DNA from: Ciborinia camelliae
Taxonomy: Eukaryota; Ascomycota; Leotiomycetes; Helotiales; Sclerotiniaceae
Reading direction: 5' to 3'
DNA: 64,000 bases
Assembly: GCA_025890175.1 (NCBI GenBank)
Contig: JANPYM010000008.1
Coordinates: forward strand, 1,589,650-1,653,649
Shown here: piece after piece, positions 1-10,930 of the stretch
Layout of the letters: each line of letters starts with the position of its first letter
Numbering within the stretch: position 1 is the stretch's first letter
Notes under the pieces: model-generated
Told to the model about the DNA's origin: nothing
Seen by the model: the letters and a program-made list of their open reading frames with translations, nothing else
Databases searched by the model: none
Made by a program: the position numbers and the translations under genes

Positions 1-243
1 TGGTTATCTTCTGAAGAGGATCCTTTTTTCTTCAGCATAGTTCTTTTATCAGATTGCATATCTACGATTCTACCATATGATTCAAAGTGACGCGTGTGAC
101 ACATATCATCTAGAGCATATATGAATAAGGTCTAAATATTAGTTGAGCGGATACTATACAGAGTAGCTTAGCGTACGGGGCAGCGGTTGTAGTAATAGAA
201 TATAGCGAAGTAATATTAATTGAACGGATATTATATAGGGTAG
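1..243. repeat. Left-edge noncoding DNA with a degenerate direct repeat
   Basis: No gene is visible. A segment of about 41 bases at 138-178 (core: GAGCGGATACTATA, then AGTAGCTTAGCGTACGG) recurs at 215-257 as GAACGGATATTATA then GGTAGCTTAGTGTATACGG. The copies are 77 bases apart in the same orientation and differ mostly by C/T and G/A changes. This looks like an old tandem duplication just upstream of the chitinase relic. Confidence 0.6.
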
Positions 244-1615
244 CTTAGTGTATACGGTTGCTAACGGCCGCATTCCTGATTTCAATCCTACTCAGAATAA
301 GCCGCCTCAAAGTCAAGCCAAAGACATCGCTGGATGTAAGAAATGGCTGGAGGACATTCATACTACTTCATTGTCAGTAACTTCGACAGTCACTATCAAC
401 TGCGACGAAGATAACTGGCCCCAAGCTTGTGCCATTACAATTCAGTTGGAAGCTTTATGACACTACCGGTAATTACATGCCCTTGGCAGAGTGAAGTATC
501 CAATGCCAGACCGGCAACTAGTCGTTGGAATAAACAGCATCACAGTGCGTGGTGGCCCTTTTTCACTGCCTTCAAAAGTAGTCCTTATTGCCAGAGAGAC
601 AAGTATCCACCATTTTACTTGATGCCTAAAGGACGTTTAAGCGATTGGCCGCAATCAATCCGAGTGTTGCCTAGAAGGCAAAACATTCAAGCGGGACAGC
701 AATGGAAAAATCTCTGCAAAACTAAAACACAAACTATCAGTTCTGAAGGCGGAAGTATTGCCGATGGGACGTGTCAATCGACAATAACGACTTTACAAAA
801 TGTTCGAGCTATGAGCATAGCATTTGACACACGGTATCTTCGACAATATGACGACATGCTTAGTGTTAATCCCTGTTTCATGAATACAGCATTGACCAGC
901 GATCGAGGCTACGTACTTTCGACAAATGACTCTTGGTATAGGCCTTGGAGATCGGCCACACCCGCAGACTATTCCTCGAACAAAATTCCGTCGACGTTAC
1001 TAAACAATTTGAAGAGATCGATTCAAAAACGCAACCATAACGGGCTTAACCATGAACAGATAGAAGCACTTGCCACACATGGATATCATTTCGTGTCAAT
1101 TCCGTCGTCCCTAACGGATCTTCAATCAGATTTTATCACTGGTGAGAAACATTCACTCCTTGATCTCCTACTTCGTTGTTTGATATGTCAGACGTGAACG
1201 CAACTGCTAATATGCTACTTTTTTAGTTGATGCTGATAACACAACTCGCCGAGCTAATGATGAAGATGTTTCCACAATCTTGCAAATTCTAGGCAACGAA
1301 TTCCTAGCGGACGACTGTGAATACGATGATTTTCACTACGGCGGACCAACAATGGTCGACCAGGTTCAGACTGCAACATGGGATCCCCCTGTAACATCTT
1401 CCGTAGTGTTGGCTTCTTCACAGGTGCAACTACTCCAGCTGCGACTGGTCCAAAGCCCGTTCTAACTGTTGCGACTTCGTCGGCAAAACCTATACCCACA
1501 AAGAGCGCAGAAGAGAATAAGAAGGATCAGGGCGTGGAGAATGGCGCTGCCCACAAGCATGCGCATTTCAATCATAGATACTCGCATCGGCATCATCGCA
1601 AGAGGGGGTAAGACC
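244..1615 (+). pseudogene. Degraded C-terminal part of a GH18 chitinase (killer-toxin-like type)
   Basis: I read this as the C-terminal, non-catalytic end of a large fungal chitinase of the killer-toxin-subunit-like GH18 group. From 248 the frame carries a CDEDNWPQA block. The expected continuation HYNSV lies one frame away from about 430, so there is a frameshift near 427-432. The second frame continues with a motif of the CxxDxYPPxYxxPKG type at about 594-640, then IRVLP, QAGQQWKNLC, NPCF and SDRGYVLSTNDSWY, all in the order usual for these C-termini. A likely intron (GTGAGA at 1142 to TTTTTTAG at 1226) rejoins a DADNTTRRANDED stretch. A further frame change near 1400-1450 leads to a His-rich tail. 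No catalytic DxxDxDxE motif is present, so the enzyme domain is absent. No starting ATG is visible and I consider the copy non-functional. Confidence 0.65.
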
Positions 1616-1660
1616 ATCCTTACATATAGAACTGTTGGTATCAACCTGGTGTGGGTTTAA

Positions 1661-2861
1661 AATGCACAGTACTTTATGCTATTATGGTATGTGTATAATG
1701 CTTGATTCCTATAATGCTACCTATGCTAAGGTGAACTCTTATATAGAAGTCGCCGATGCGCTAGTCCGTACGCTAGACCAGTCCGTAAAGGTAACCCTGT
1801 CGCAACAATCTAAAAGCAGCATTGGGCGATTATATAGTGGTGATACAAAAATACTTATCACCGTTTTCTGTAAATCTGAGTTCAAACCCCGATTCCTGTG
1901 TTGATTAAAACGGAAATCCGTTTCCAGGGAGTCGTCGGTATGAAAGTGCGAGTAATTAGCCCAATTCTCTTCAATCTATGGTCGCATGTGGGAGATTTTG
2001 TTTTAATGGTGAATATGCCAAACAATAGGTAAATATAGGACGGCAGTCGAAAAGATAAGAAACCATGGCTCATCCGCTTGGCGGCCCGAAATTCCGGAAC
2101 TGAGATACCACCGGGTAATACTCGGATTGCGATCAACGACGGTGATGGTGAGCTTCCGATTGGTAGCATGGTTGACACTGGACAGAGAGAGAATAATTGC
2201 AACAGGAAAGAAACAATTTGCTTCACACATTTGAAACGCAGGATTGAGGTGGCCAAAACTCTCATTATCTTGCCTTGACGAGGGCCTAGGCTGGCGCATC
2301 CACAAGGGATCACCCATTCACAATCATCAAGATCATGAACACACAACTAAAGCTACAGCATCTCCATGCATTCCAGCAGAAATAAGAAAAGAGTGGTGCG
2401 AAGAGGTCGCCCCGACCAGTGATTCACCCATACCATTTCCTTTTCAATTCCAAACGCAACAAGTAACATACCCACAGAGTAGGTTAAAGCAATTTGTGAG
2501 GGTCGATGGTGAAATAGCACAGAAAGCAAGAAAAAGCAAAACGCGAGTTTCCTTCCGTTAAAATGAACAACAGGGAAGGGAGATAGCAAGGGGTATTATT
2601 ACTGGAGTGGAGGATGAAAAATTAATCTCATGTATCATCAAAAAAGGTGGCCAACCTCATATATCGAAGCGGAGTGATTTGGTGCAAGAATCGCAAAAAA
2701 TCTCCCAAATGGTTCCCAAATTTGATGGAGATGAACAATTATCCCCAAAAGCAATTTGACGCCGTGCCGAAATACCTAACGTGGGTCATGCAACCTTTCA
2801 GATTGTTTTTGGAGACTTGGAATTTCTAGCTTGGAAGTCAGTAAACCTGGGAGAGAGTAGG
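1661..2861. other. Intergenic, no gene recognised
   Basis: Only short overlapping reading frames without recognisable motifs occur here. Nothing with a start, intron pattern or family signature could be supported on either strand. Confidence 0.6.
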
Positions 2862-3815
2862 TCAGTGATTCACGGAAAAGGAGAAAGGGGCTGACCCAAT
2901 ATCCACAATGTCATCTACATGATTGCATAATGCCACGAAAAGGTCAAAGAAAAGTTTACCGCCACTCTCCATTTCTGTCTGCATGGTTCCGCTCCTCTTA
3001 AATGTCTTACGACATCTGATGATCAAAGCAAGATAATGAGCGCGTAGCCTAGAGTCCGTGTCCGGCGTGTTGTCATAAGCATACCTAGCACTACGAAGAA
3101 TTGTAGCGACCTCGATTCCACTCTGTAAGCCTTGCTTCTTAAGAGCAACGCGCTTGAGTTCGTCAAGGCCATACTTCTCCGCAGCACAGTATATGACTGT
3201 ATCCTTTAGAAGGTGTTCTCCCACGCTGGATATATAGCTTGTAGCCTCTACCGACCCGCGACCACCAGTATTTTCGGGGTTATGGGATTGATCTGCATCC
3301 TCGAGTTCCCAAGAGTTTCGGCGTTTATTGTGAATTAAACGCGGATAATAGTCGCCCTTCTGAAAATATATCAGTACTACTGAGATAATCGCTGTAATTA
3401 TCATGGTGTACATACGTAAAGATATTCGAGAACACAGGAGAAGATTTCGGGTTCTTCGTCGGGTAAAGAGATCCTCTTACTCTGCGCCTCCAAAAATTGT
3501 CCTCTCATTGCCGTGGTAAAGTACGGCGACAAGGAAAGTACATCTTCGTGCGCGGCAAAAAGTCGTCCTTCCTTACCAACTGTAAATGTTACAATTGGAG
3601 AGGTCAAGCTACTATTAAAGCAGTTCATCAGTATAAATTCAACTGCAATCAAGTTCCATATTAGGCAACGAGATCAGCCAGCCTTACCTCGCGATGGGCG
3701 AGCCTTGATCAAACGACTTTTGCAATTTCGACAATTTCGCGGGATCCTTATATGATCTCTTCAATTTGATGTTCTTTTCCACACGATCATTCGATCTATG
3801 GGAACGCTTGAACAT
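2862..3815 (-). CDS. BTB/POZ domain protein
   Basis: Three exons on the minus strand: 3815-3688, 3611-3416 and 3359-2862, giving 273 residues. Intron 3612-3687 has a GTAAGG donor and AATAG acceptor with an ACTGAT branch; intron 3360-3415 has a GTATGT donor and TTTCAG acceptor. The start ATG is at 3815. Residues about 45-110 form a BTB/POZ core: VTFTVGKEGRLFAAHEDVL, then SLSPYF, and LPDEEPEIFSCVLEYLY, the usual 'disfavoured surface contact then dimer helix' order. After it comes a loop containing YPRL and a helical segment (LLKDTVIYCAAEKYGLDELKR) that matches the end of fungal BTB proteins. Such proteins dimerise and may act as adaptors for Cul3 ubiquitin ligases. No Kelch, MATH or zinc-finger domain follows, as in most single-domain fungal BTB paralogues, whose functions are mostly unknown. 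The N-terminal 40 residues are strongly basic. Confidence 0.85.
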
Positions 3816-4738
3816 GGCTGCGATGTGTGTATTGAGAAATGATCGATATAAGGATTTCGAGGGGTAATTGAACGAGTGACGAAATGAGTGTTGGATGTGA
3901 TGGGAGAGGGGAAGATGGTAGGAATTGACACACAAAAAGAAAGATTGACAGGGTCTCGGAAGAAATCTCAAAATTGTACTAAATGACAGTATTGAGATTC
4001 TTGAGTGTTGATGGTCGACCCGAATGGTGTGGTGAGGAAAGGAAAAGAAAAAGGTCGCGAGGGCGAGAAGAGGCCCTCAATATATATTTACTGTTGACAG
4101 GCTGCGGGTTGACATTCTCTTGGCAGCAGGTAACCTAAGATACATCACATCACACGTGATCCTCGGTCAATCCCAATTGAGGTTCAAATGTAGGGATTAA
4201 TATATCTTCATCTTTTTGATTCGTTCAGTTAAATGCGGCTCAGCCCCAATTTTCATATCGTGATGAATCCATTCGTTGTATGGTGATGATGCCTATTTAT
4301 ATTTATTGAAGGTTGCAACGGAGTGAACGGACAACGGAGGATAGTAGGTCACAACATCATGTAACCGGTGAGCTAGATTGACCTTAGCGAACCAAATGAG
4401 AGCAAACTCAAATGGTGCTACAAGTATTGGCATTGGCATTGGCATTGTACTCGAGTAAGTAGGTAGGTAATACCTTGAATTTACAACTTTCAATGTGAAT
4501 CAATCCGAATCTATTCATGATTACCCCAACAATCAGCCATAGGCCATATCTAAGGATAGACTCAATAGGGTAAATACCAAGGTGTCCCCTTAATGAGTGA
4601 TTATCTTCATATTTGCCCCGTTAGGCTGTGAGCTGAAAAGCCCTAAAGCCCTTAAATTTTTCGATGTTTCCATCTTTTTCTTTGCGACACCAGGCAAACA
4701 TCCCAACTAAATCTCGAAACTGCTACCTCACATGGAAT
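3816..4738. other. Intergenic between divergent BTB and phosphotransferase genes
   Basis: This is the shared upstream region of the minus-strand BTB gene and the plus-strand phosphotransferase gene. It contains a short GGCATT triplication near 4430-4446 and a TAGG run near 4458-4468. No gene is visible. Confidence 0.6.
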
Positions 4739-5755
4739 ATGGACAAAGGCAACCCGACAATTCCCGATGATGCTATGGTTTACGTGAGGGGGGGGATTGA
4801 AGCTGGTCAAGGAGCTCAAAGGTTACCTCCTCCTTCGGGTGTTTTAAAATGGTTTCAAGTTTGCGCTAACTACTGCAATTGCTAGGAATGGACTTAATCA
4901 GTGCTTTGTCAACAGGAAAGGTAAGTCGTGGGCTAAACAAGTCTATCCTTCCGAAGGGATCATATTACACCAGAGATGATCTGATGCCAGGAGATACTGA
5001 TCCTGCGAGTACTATCATTCTCTATAAAATCGGAAATCGATCTATCAAACGTCTCCCGGATGGTCTAGTAATTAAGTCCGGTCCATCAATACAGCCTGCA
5101 GAAGCTGCTGCTATGGATTTGGCTGCCAAACATGGTCTTCAAGTACCAAAACTTCATGGCGTTTGTGCGCCCGATAGAGAGAACGACCGACGATTAGGTT
5201 GGATCAAGATGGGCTTTGTCGAAGGCACAAATTTGGAGGATCTCTGGGCGGATTTGAACAGCCAAGAGAAGTTGGACATTTGTCATCAGCTCCGAAATAT
5301 TTTGGTCAAAATGAGAACTATTGAACCCCCAACTCAAGGTACGATTTGTTCTTGCGATAACAGCAGTATAAGAGATGGACGCAACATATCCGACTATCAA
5401 GGCGGTCCGTTCAAAAATGAGGCCGAATTTAACGAGTTCATTTTGGACTTTGGAGCTCAACCACCAGCTGCTCTGGAGAATGCGATCAGAAACCGAAATG
5501 CCTATTGGAAATCGTACGGTTCTCACTCAATGTGATTTGTCGCCGAGGAATATCATGGTACGAGATGGTAAAATCACGGGACTACTTGATTGGGAAGATA
5601 GTGGCTTCTTTCCGGAGTATTGGGAGTACGTGAAGTTTTTTGAAGTCGTTACAAAGCATCGAGATTGGAAAGATTATAGTGGGGAAACTATGCCGAAGAT
5701 ATATGTCGATGATTTACTATTCTTCCAGGTACTCCTTCGGTGGCAGCGATCTTGA
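4739..5755 (+). pseudogene. APH-type (aminoglycoside phosphotransferase-fold) protein, frameshifted
   Basis: Exon 1 (4739-4838) starts MDKGNPTIPDD. A 47-nt intron (4839-4885, GTGTTT donor, GCTAAC branch, GCTAG acceptor) leads in phase into exon 2 from 4886. The N-lobe shows RLPDGLVIKSG (the ATP-binding lysine region), EAAAMDLAAKHGLQVPKLHG and a GFVEGTNLEDLW segment, which are typical of fungal APH/choline-kinase-fold proteins. The frame from 4886 runs into a stop at about 5533. The C-lobe (VLTQCDLSPRNIMV, LLDWEDSGFFPEYWEYVKF) sits one frame away from about 5518 and ends naturally at FFQVLLRWQRS. There is no splice signal to explain the shift. The catalytic-loop histidine (normally HxDxxxxN) is Gln here, although the Asp and Asn remain. 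The shift and the lost residue together favour a decaying paralogue; a sequencing error could explain only the shift. The natural substrate of this family is unknown, and drug resistance should not be inferred. Confidence 0.7.
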
Positions 5756-7091
5756 AGGCCATGCAAAAATATCGACTACTTCAAAAATTCAGATATTCAG
5801 ATTTCCTAACCAAACCCCCGCAAGCAACCCAACCGCAGGCGACAGCTACATGCTTCCTATATATTCTACAAAGGTCCGGCGTGCAGTTATTGCCACGGGC
5901 GACAATGCCCATCTGAAAATGTGACCCACAGCTCCTTCGAGTCCTCCCCCGATAGAGTCTCTTGGGAAATATACACAAGAAGCGTACCGTAAGTCTGATC
6001 TAGAACCGTGCAAAGTGCACCTAAATAACATTAAAGAATTAATCTAACAGCAGGATGGATATGCAGTTGTATAGCGCATCCATAGCCAATTTACCTCGAT
6101 ACATTCATGCGGAATGAAGTGAAAGATTCTCTCGACCGAGTCTTTCCGATTGGGAGTTTATGCAAATCATTTTTAACTGCTTTATCACTAAATATACCGG
6201 CATCCTTGAAGATATGCTTGTAAAGTCCATCATCGTCTAGCAATAAATCCACATTCTAGGATGACACTAGCTCCGACCAAACAGCACCCTCCGATGATCA
6301 TATCGTCAAACCACACACTCGACGCCATAAACCAGAGATCTAGATGCCGTAAACATATATCAAGCTCACCTAGTATTGCAAAGTTTCCAGATAAAGAATC
6401 GTAAATGAATATTATTCAAAACGAGTTTGAGCGGGACGAACGGGCCGAGAAGTTTAACAGTTTATAAACCCTTCACCATATTTCCAAAATCTCTATCTGT
6501 ATCAATGCTTTACTCCCTCTCATAATCTTTCTCGCCCAAGCCCTCCCACAAATTAATTGATCTACCCACAACAAAATGCAAGAATAAATAATGCCTAAAA
6601 CATCCACGTCGAATTTTCCGTTACAACAACCACTTCCACGCCAGCAAATGGTCCAATCTTCGAATCAAGATCTGTCACTGTCAACTTGGTGGCTGAAGAT
6701 ATTGCTATCTATTCGGTAGTCCACGCATATGCAAGACTCAATTTTCGACCTCGACCCGTACTTTTCATCATTTGCAGTAAGATTAATAATATAAAATCCA
6801 AAAAAAATGCGGCGGTATATAGAGAGAAACTTAAAAATGCATTTCAACGGTTTGCTTCGTAGGGTTATAAGGATATGGAGCGGATTTTGCGAAGTGTATG
6901 CAAAAATCGTTACAGAGGATGAATGTATACAAATGGAATAGTTAAGTAATATAATTTCAAAAGAGAGCCTAAAGCTTAACCACAGATACAATATACAATA
7001 CCAATACCAATATCCGCTGCGTACAAGTTGATGCTATATCCCGAATGAAAACCTATACTTCTGATCGATATTCAATAGCAATAACCAATGC
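5756..7091. other. Intergenic, no gene recognised
   Basis: The region is AT-rich and lies between two genes whose 3' ends face it. Only short frames are present. The first 150 bases may be the 3' end of the phosphotransferase relic. I see nothing else I can name. Confidence 0.55.
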
Positions 7092-8906
7092 CTATTCTAC
7101 AATCCATCCCTGATAGTTATTCTCATTACTTCTCGCCAAAGACGCTCTATATTCTGGAATACCGCCAGCCCTATGATAGTGTTAGTCTTTGATATCAAAA
7201 GCTCAACTACCTTGACAAATGAAAGTCCATCTGAGGAGAGGAAACATGTGAAAGTAACTAACCAATTGAGCGGCTCAATCTTTCTCCCGGGAATATTTGC
7301 CCCCTGGTACCAACTCTTCGCCAAAGGGAATAGAGAAGCATTCCAAACTTCACTCAACCTCCTATACCAATCCTCCTCGGCCTCTTTCTTTGCCTCAAAA
7401 TACGTGATATTCTTCTCGGTTAACTCCTTGATCGTGTCCGAAACATATTCCGCTTGGAATTGTAGACAGCTCGGTCCGTTTGAGAACGCAGTGGGTGCTT
7501 GAGGTCCGTAGATGAAAAACATGTTGGGATAGTTGTTCATCGCAATGCCCATCGAGGTACGCGTTCCATCTTTCCACTTTTGCGCAATGGTATTGCCGTC
7601 GATGCCGCGGATGTTGAGTTGCCCTAGTGATCCGGTCATGGAATCGAAGCCGGTAGCGAGAATTAGGATGTCGAATTCTACTTCTCCTTCTTTGGTTCTG
7701 ATTCCTTTTTCGGTAACTTCGAGGATGGGCGATTCGTTTACATCGATGATGTCAATGTGTGGGAGGGAGAAAACTTCCCAGATGTTTTGTTCGAGACAAG
7801 GACGTTTAGTGCCCCATGGATGAGGTGGAATTTCTGGTGCTAGGAGCTTTTGCTTCTTAACATCTGAAATCCGCTTGCACACCGACTTGCGCCAAAATTT
7901 GTAGGCTTCATCATTGGCCTTTTGATCATAAAGTAAATCTTTGTAATTGTTGAGCCAGAAATAAAAACCACCTTGTTCGATCATGAGTTTGTGGAAATTG
8001 GCTTCCCGTTCTTCCGGCGTATCATCAAAAGTGTTTTTATCCTGGAAAGTGTATGGAAACCCCGCAAAGGTAGTCCTTGTCTTTGCCAATTCTTCTTCGT
8101 ATTTGCCTTCAGCCTTTTTCTTGGCTTCTTCTTCTGGGTCGAGAGGTGCTTGATTCATAGGTAACGCGAAATTAGGTGTTCGTTGGTAAACGGTGAGGTG
8201 GTTAACGATGGGTCCGATGGTTTGAATTACCTGAATGCCACTTGCCCCCGTTCCAATTTGACCAACTCGTTTATTCTTCAAGTTAACATCGTGTTGTGGC
8301 CATATTGCCGTGTGGTAGATATCACCTTTGTAGTTACTGAGACCATTAAACGGGGGCGTAAAACGACGAGATGCAAATCCTATACAAGGAATGAACCATC
8401 TACAATAAATCTCGGATCCATCTGAACATTCAACAAGCCATTGATTGCGCTTCTTGTCAAACATAGCCCCATCAACATGTTTCTCGAATTCAACATCTTT
8501 TCTGACATCCCATTTCTTCTCAATGTGCTCGAAGTATCGACGAAGTTCTTTGCGTTCCGCATATCGCTCTTTGAAAGTAAAATCTTCCCATAAATCTTTG
8601 TCGAATAATTGGTAGATTGGGGTATCCGAATCGACTCGAGCGCCGGGCTATTGTGTGTTAGCTTTGGGCCTTTACCACCAATGTGTCTAGAAAAGCTTAC
8701 ATAGCAATTCCAATACCAGGTCCCTCCACTCCTCGAGCCTTTCTCATAAATTCTGCACTTCAATCCTTGCTTGCGAAGTCTGATTGGGTCATTAGTGGTT
8801 TGCTTTTAGATTTGGTTGGTTATACCTACTTGTTAAGCATGGTAAAGGTGCTAAACCCAGCTCCTACCAGTAGCACATCGACTTCTTCTGTCTGTACAGA
8901 GCCCAT
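7092..8906 (-). CDS. Flavin-dependent monooxygenase, Baeyer-Villiger type
   Basis: Four exons on the minus strand: 8906-8830, 8779-8701, 8647-7263 and 7170-7092, giving 539 residues, close to the usual 530-550 of cyclohexanone-monooxygenase-like enzymes. All three introns have GT...AG ends (50, 53 and 92 nt). Residues 15-20 (GAGFST) form the FAD-binding Rossmann loop. FNGLSNYKGDIYHTAIWP at about 152-169 fits the Baeyer-Villiger fingerprint FxGxxxHxxxWP. GTGASG at 184-189 is the NADPH-binding glycine motif, and LATGFD at about 383-387 is the conserved motif near the end of the FAD domain. The family uses NADPH and O2 to insert oxygen into ketones, giving esters or lactones, or oxidises N/S atoms. 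No signal peptide is present, so a cytosolic enzyme is expected. The substrate cannot be read from sequence, and no biosynthetic gene neighbours are present. Confidence 0.9.
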
Positions 8907-10594
8907 GATTCCTTACTTGCTCGCTTGCTGTAGAATAGAGTTTATGGATAGATTTAAGAATGGAATTGGCCTCGGTTCTTATATAAAAGCTGAAATGATA
9001 GCTTGAAGTGGCTAGCGGTTGTGTGACAAACTCGAGAAACACAAACTGAACATGTGGGAGATAAGACTTAAACGTCTGATGTGAGATATGAGAAATAGAG
9101 AAAGGTTATATTCCGTGCTGGGTAGGTAGTACACCAAAAAGCCCATCCACATGCATCAGTATTCACAGGCCAATTAAGTCTTTAAGCCATCTGAGGACTA
9201 GATTGTCATCGGACACAGGAGTAATTAGATAGCTTATTCTCATAAAGGGTACGGACACATTGGATTAGACTCCTGTAGTGGGTTTTTATGTAGGCATTTC
9301 TCAATTCAGCACAAATCTATGAAACCTCAAAATTCTATTCCTTGATAATCCTTACGGTTTTATGATCTTTGAGTAGGGGGTCTAAACCAATGTGCCCGTA
9401 CTCTTTACATACCAGTTAGACGTTTGGAAATGACGATCAATAGGATATGTATATCTTTAATGATTTAACCAAAATGAAGAAGTAGACTTTGAACAATTCC
9501 TTGAAATAGGTAATAACATTGCCATAATACTAAGGCAATAGTAAGACATGAAGATGAAGAAACGGAATCGTGGATGTGTATCCACATCGGTGCGGGGTAA
9601 ATGATCTAACGCCCACGCCTCCCTCCTTGTCTTCCAATCCGGTTTTAAAACCGTTACACGGTGCTTACACGAGACTTATTATATACGATATAAGTTTTTA
9701 TGATGTAAATATGATAGGAATGCCTACACGATGTAAGCGAATTATTTACATTGTATAAGTAGGTACCTAACGGTTTTATATATCTCCACTAAGGCATCAT
9801 ATGAAACTTCATTTTGACGTTTATGGGTGGATGGATGGATGGATGAACGGCTGCACCCAGATATATCATAAATGATAAATGCAGTGAGCGACATCTGGGC
9901 GGTTTCCCAAGACCGATCGTGTTGTATATGGAGTAGGTAGATATCTTGATTATTCTTGATGTCGGTTGAGATGTATAGGACTACCTACTTACAGAGTAAG
10001 TGGCATGTCGCTACAGGGAGGCATGCGCAGGTGGCTTGCCGCTTGCCTTTAGTGTTTTACTTCAATGTGACGTATGCGCATAGATTGGACATTCCCTGCC
10101 GATTTTCGTGAAGAATTCGAGGGGCTATCTATCGGTTGTAGTAAGCTCGGATATCAGGATTATCTTCAATATTCATTCACTTGATTGTGTGACAACAAAC
10201 ATCGGTAAGTAACCAACTTTTATGCAGCAAGCATCATTTTTGTACATGGTCTAAGGAGACATTCAAAACACACATGTGAGTCCAACTGAAAAGGGTATGA
10301 TACGGACACGACTTCAGGTAGTGCAATAACAAGGAAAAGAAAAGGTCTCAAAATCTTTCAAGCCTAAGGGCTACTTACTCTTGAGGAACATTATAACAAC
10401 TTATAATCAAGAGCAAGGGCAACTCCATTCGATATTAACAAAATGAACGAATATAGAAGAAAATTTGAACGAGCAACAAATTCTTCTTATACCAGACTAC
10501 AAACCACAACAAGTAATCAGCGAAACAAGCGAGGGTGAACATAGGTATTGAGCACCAGACGGTTTTTTAATATTTTGACTTCAAAAATGACCTT
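8907..10594. other. Long gene-free interval
   Basis: This 1.7-kb interval, upstream of the monooxygenase, contains no supported gene. It holds small simple repeats: a GGAT/GATG run near 9829-9846, TAGG-type runs near 9120-9130 and 9935-9945, and several ATATATA stretches. The first 100-200 bases after 8906 are presumably the monooxygenase promoter. Confidence 0.55.
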
Positions 10595-10930
10595 GTGACT
10601 TATAAGGATCTTCTACATTTGCAAGGTATTTTGTATGCCCAAATGATTGGGGGGAATTAGTTGGAAAGATGAAAGAAGGGGCAATACATCAAGGAATTGC
10701 ACTCGAATTTTTGAAGGGGTTCCACTGTTTACAGGATGACGATGCTGAGAATGACATTATATACGAGGCATGCGAGAACGATTTTAAAGCTATTGGAAAA
10801 ACAGGTTTGTTTGCAGGAGATATTAAGTTCGACAATCTTATGTGGCATTCAGATAATGAAGAAATAAGCGTTATTCATTTCGAGTTCGCAAAGGAGCTGA
10901 CTGATATACTGATATACTGATACGAGATGG
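10595..10930 (+). pseudogene. Remnant of a kinase-fold (protein-kinase-like) gene
   Basis: A short stretch at 10600-10656 reads TYKDLLHLQGILYAQMIGG, similar to the 'xxLQGxxIPxxYG' start of fungal kinase-like proteins. After a stop, the frame from 10669 carries GIALEFLKGF, then ACENDFKAIGKTGLFAGDIKFDNLMWH and VIHFEFAKE. The second block corresponds to the catalytic loop (HGDxxxxN) with the His replaced by Ala, and the third to the DFE/DFG-like segment with Asp replaced by His. In-frame stops flank the piece and no start is visible. It is about a third of a normal kinase domain, so I call it a relic. Confidence 0.55.
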
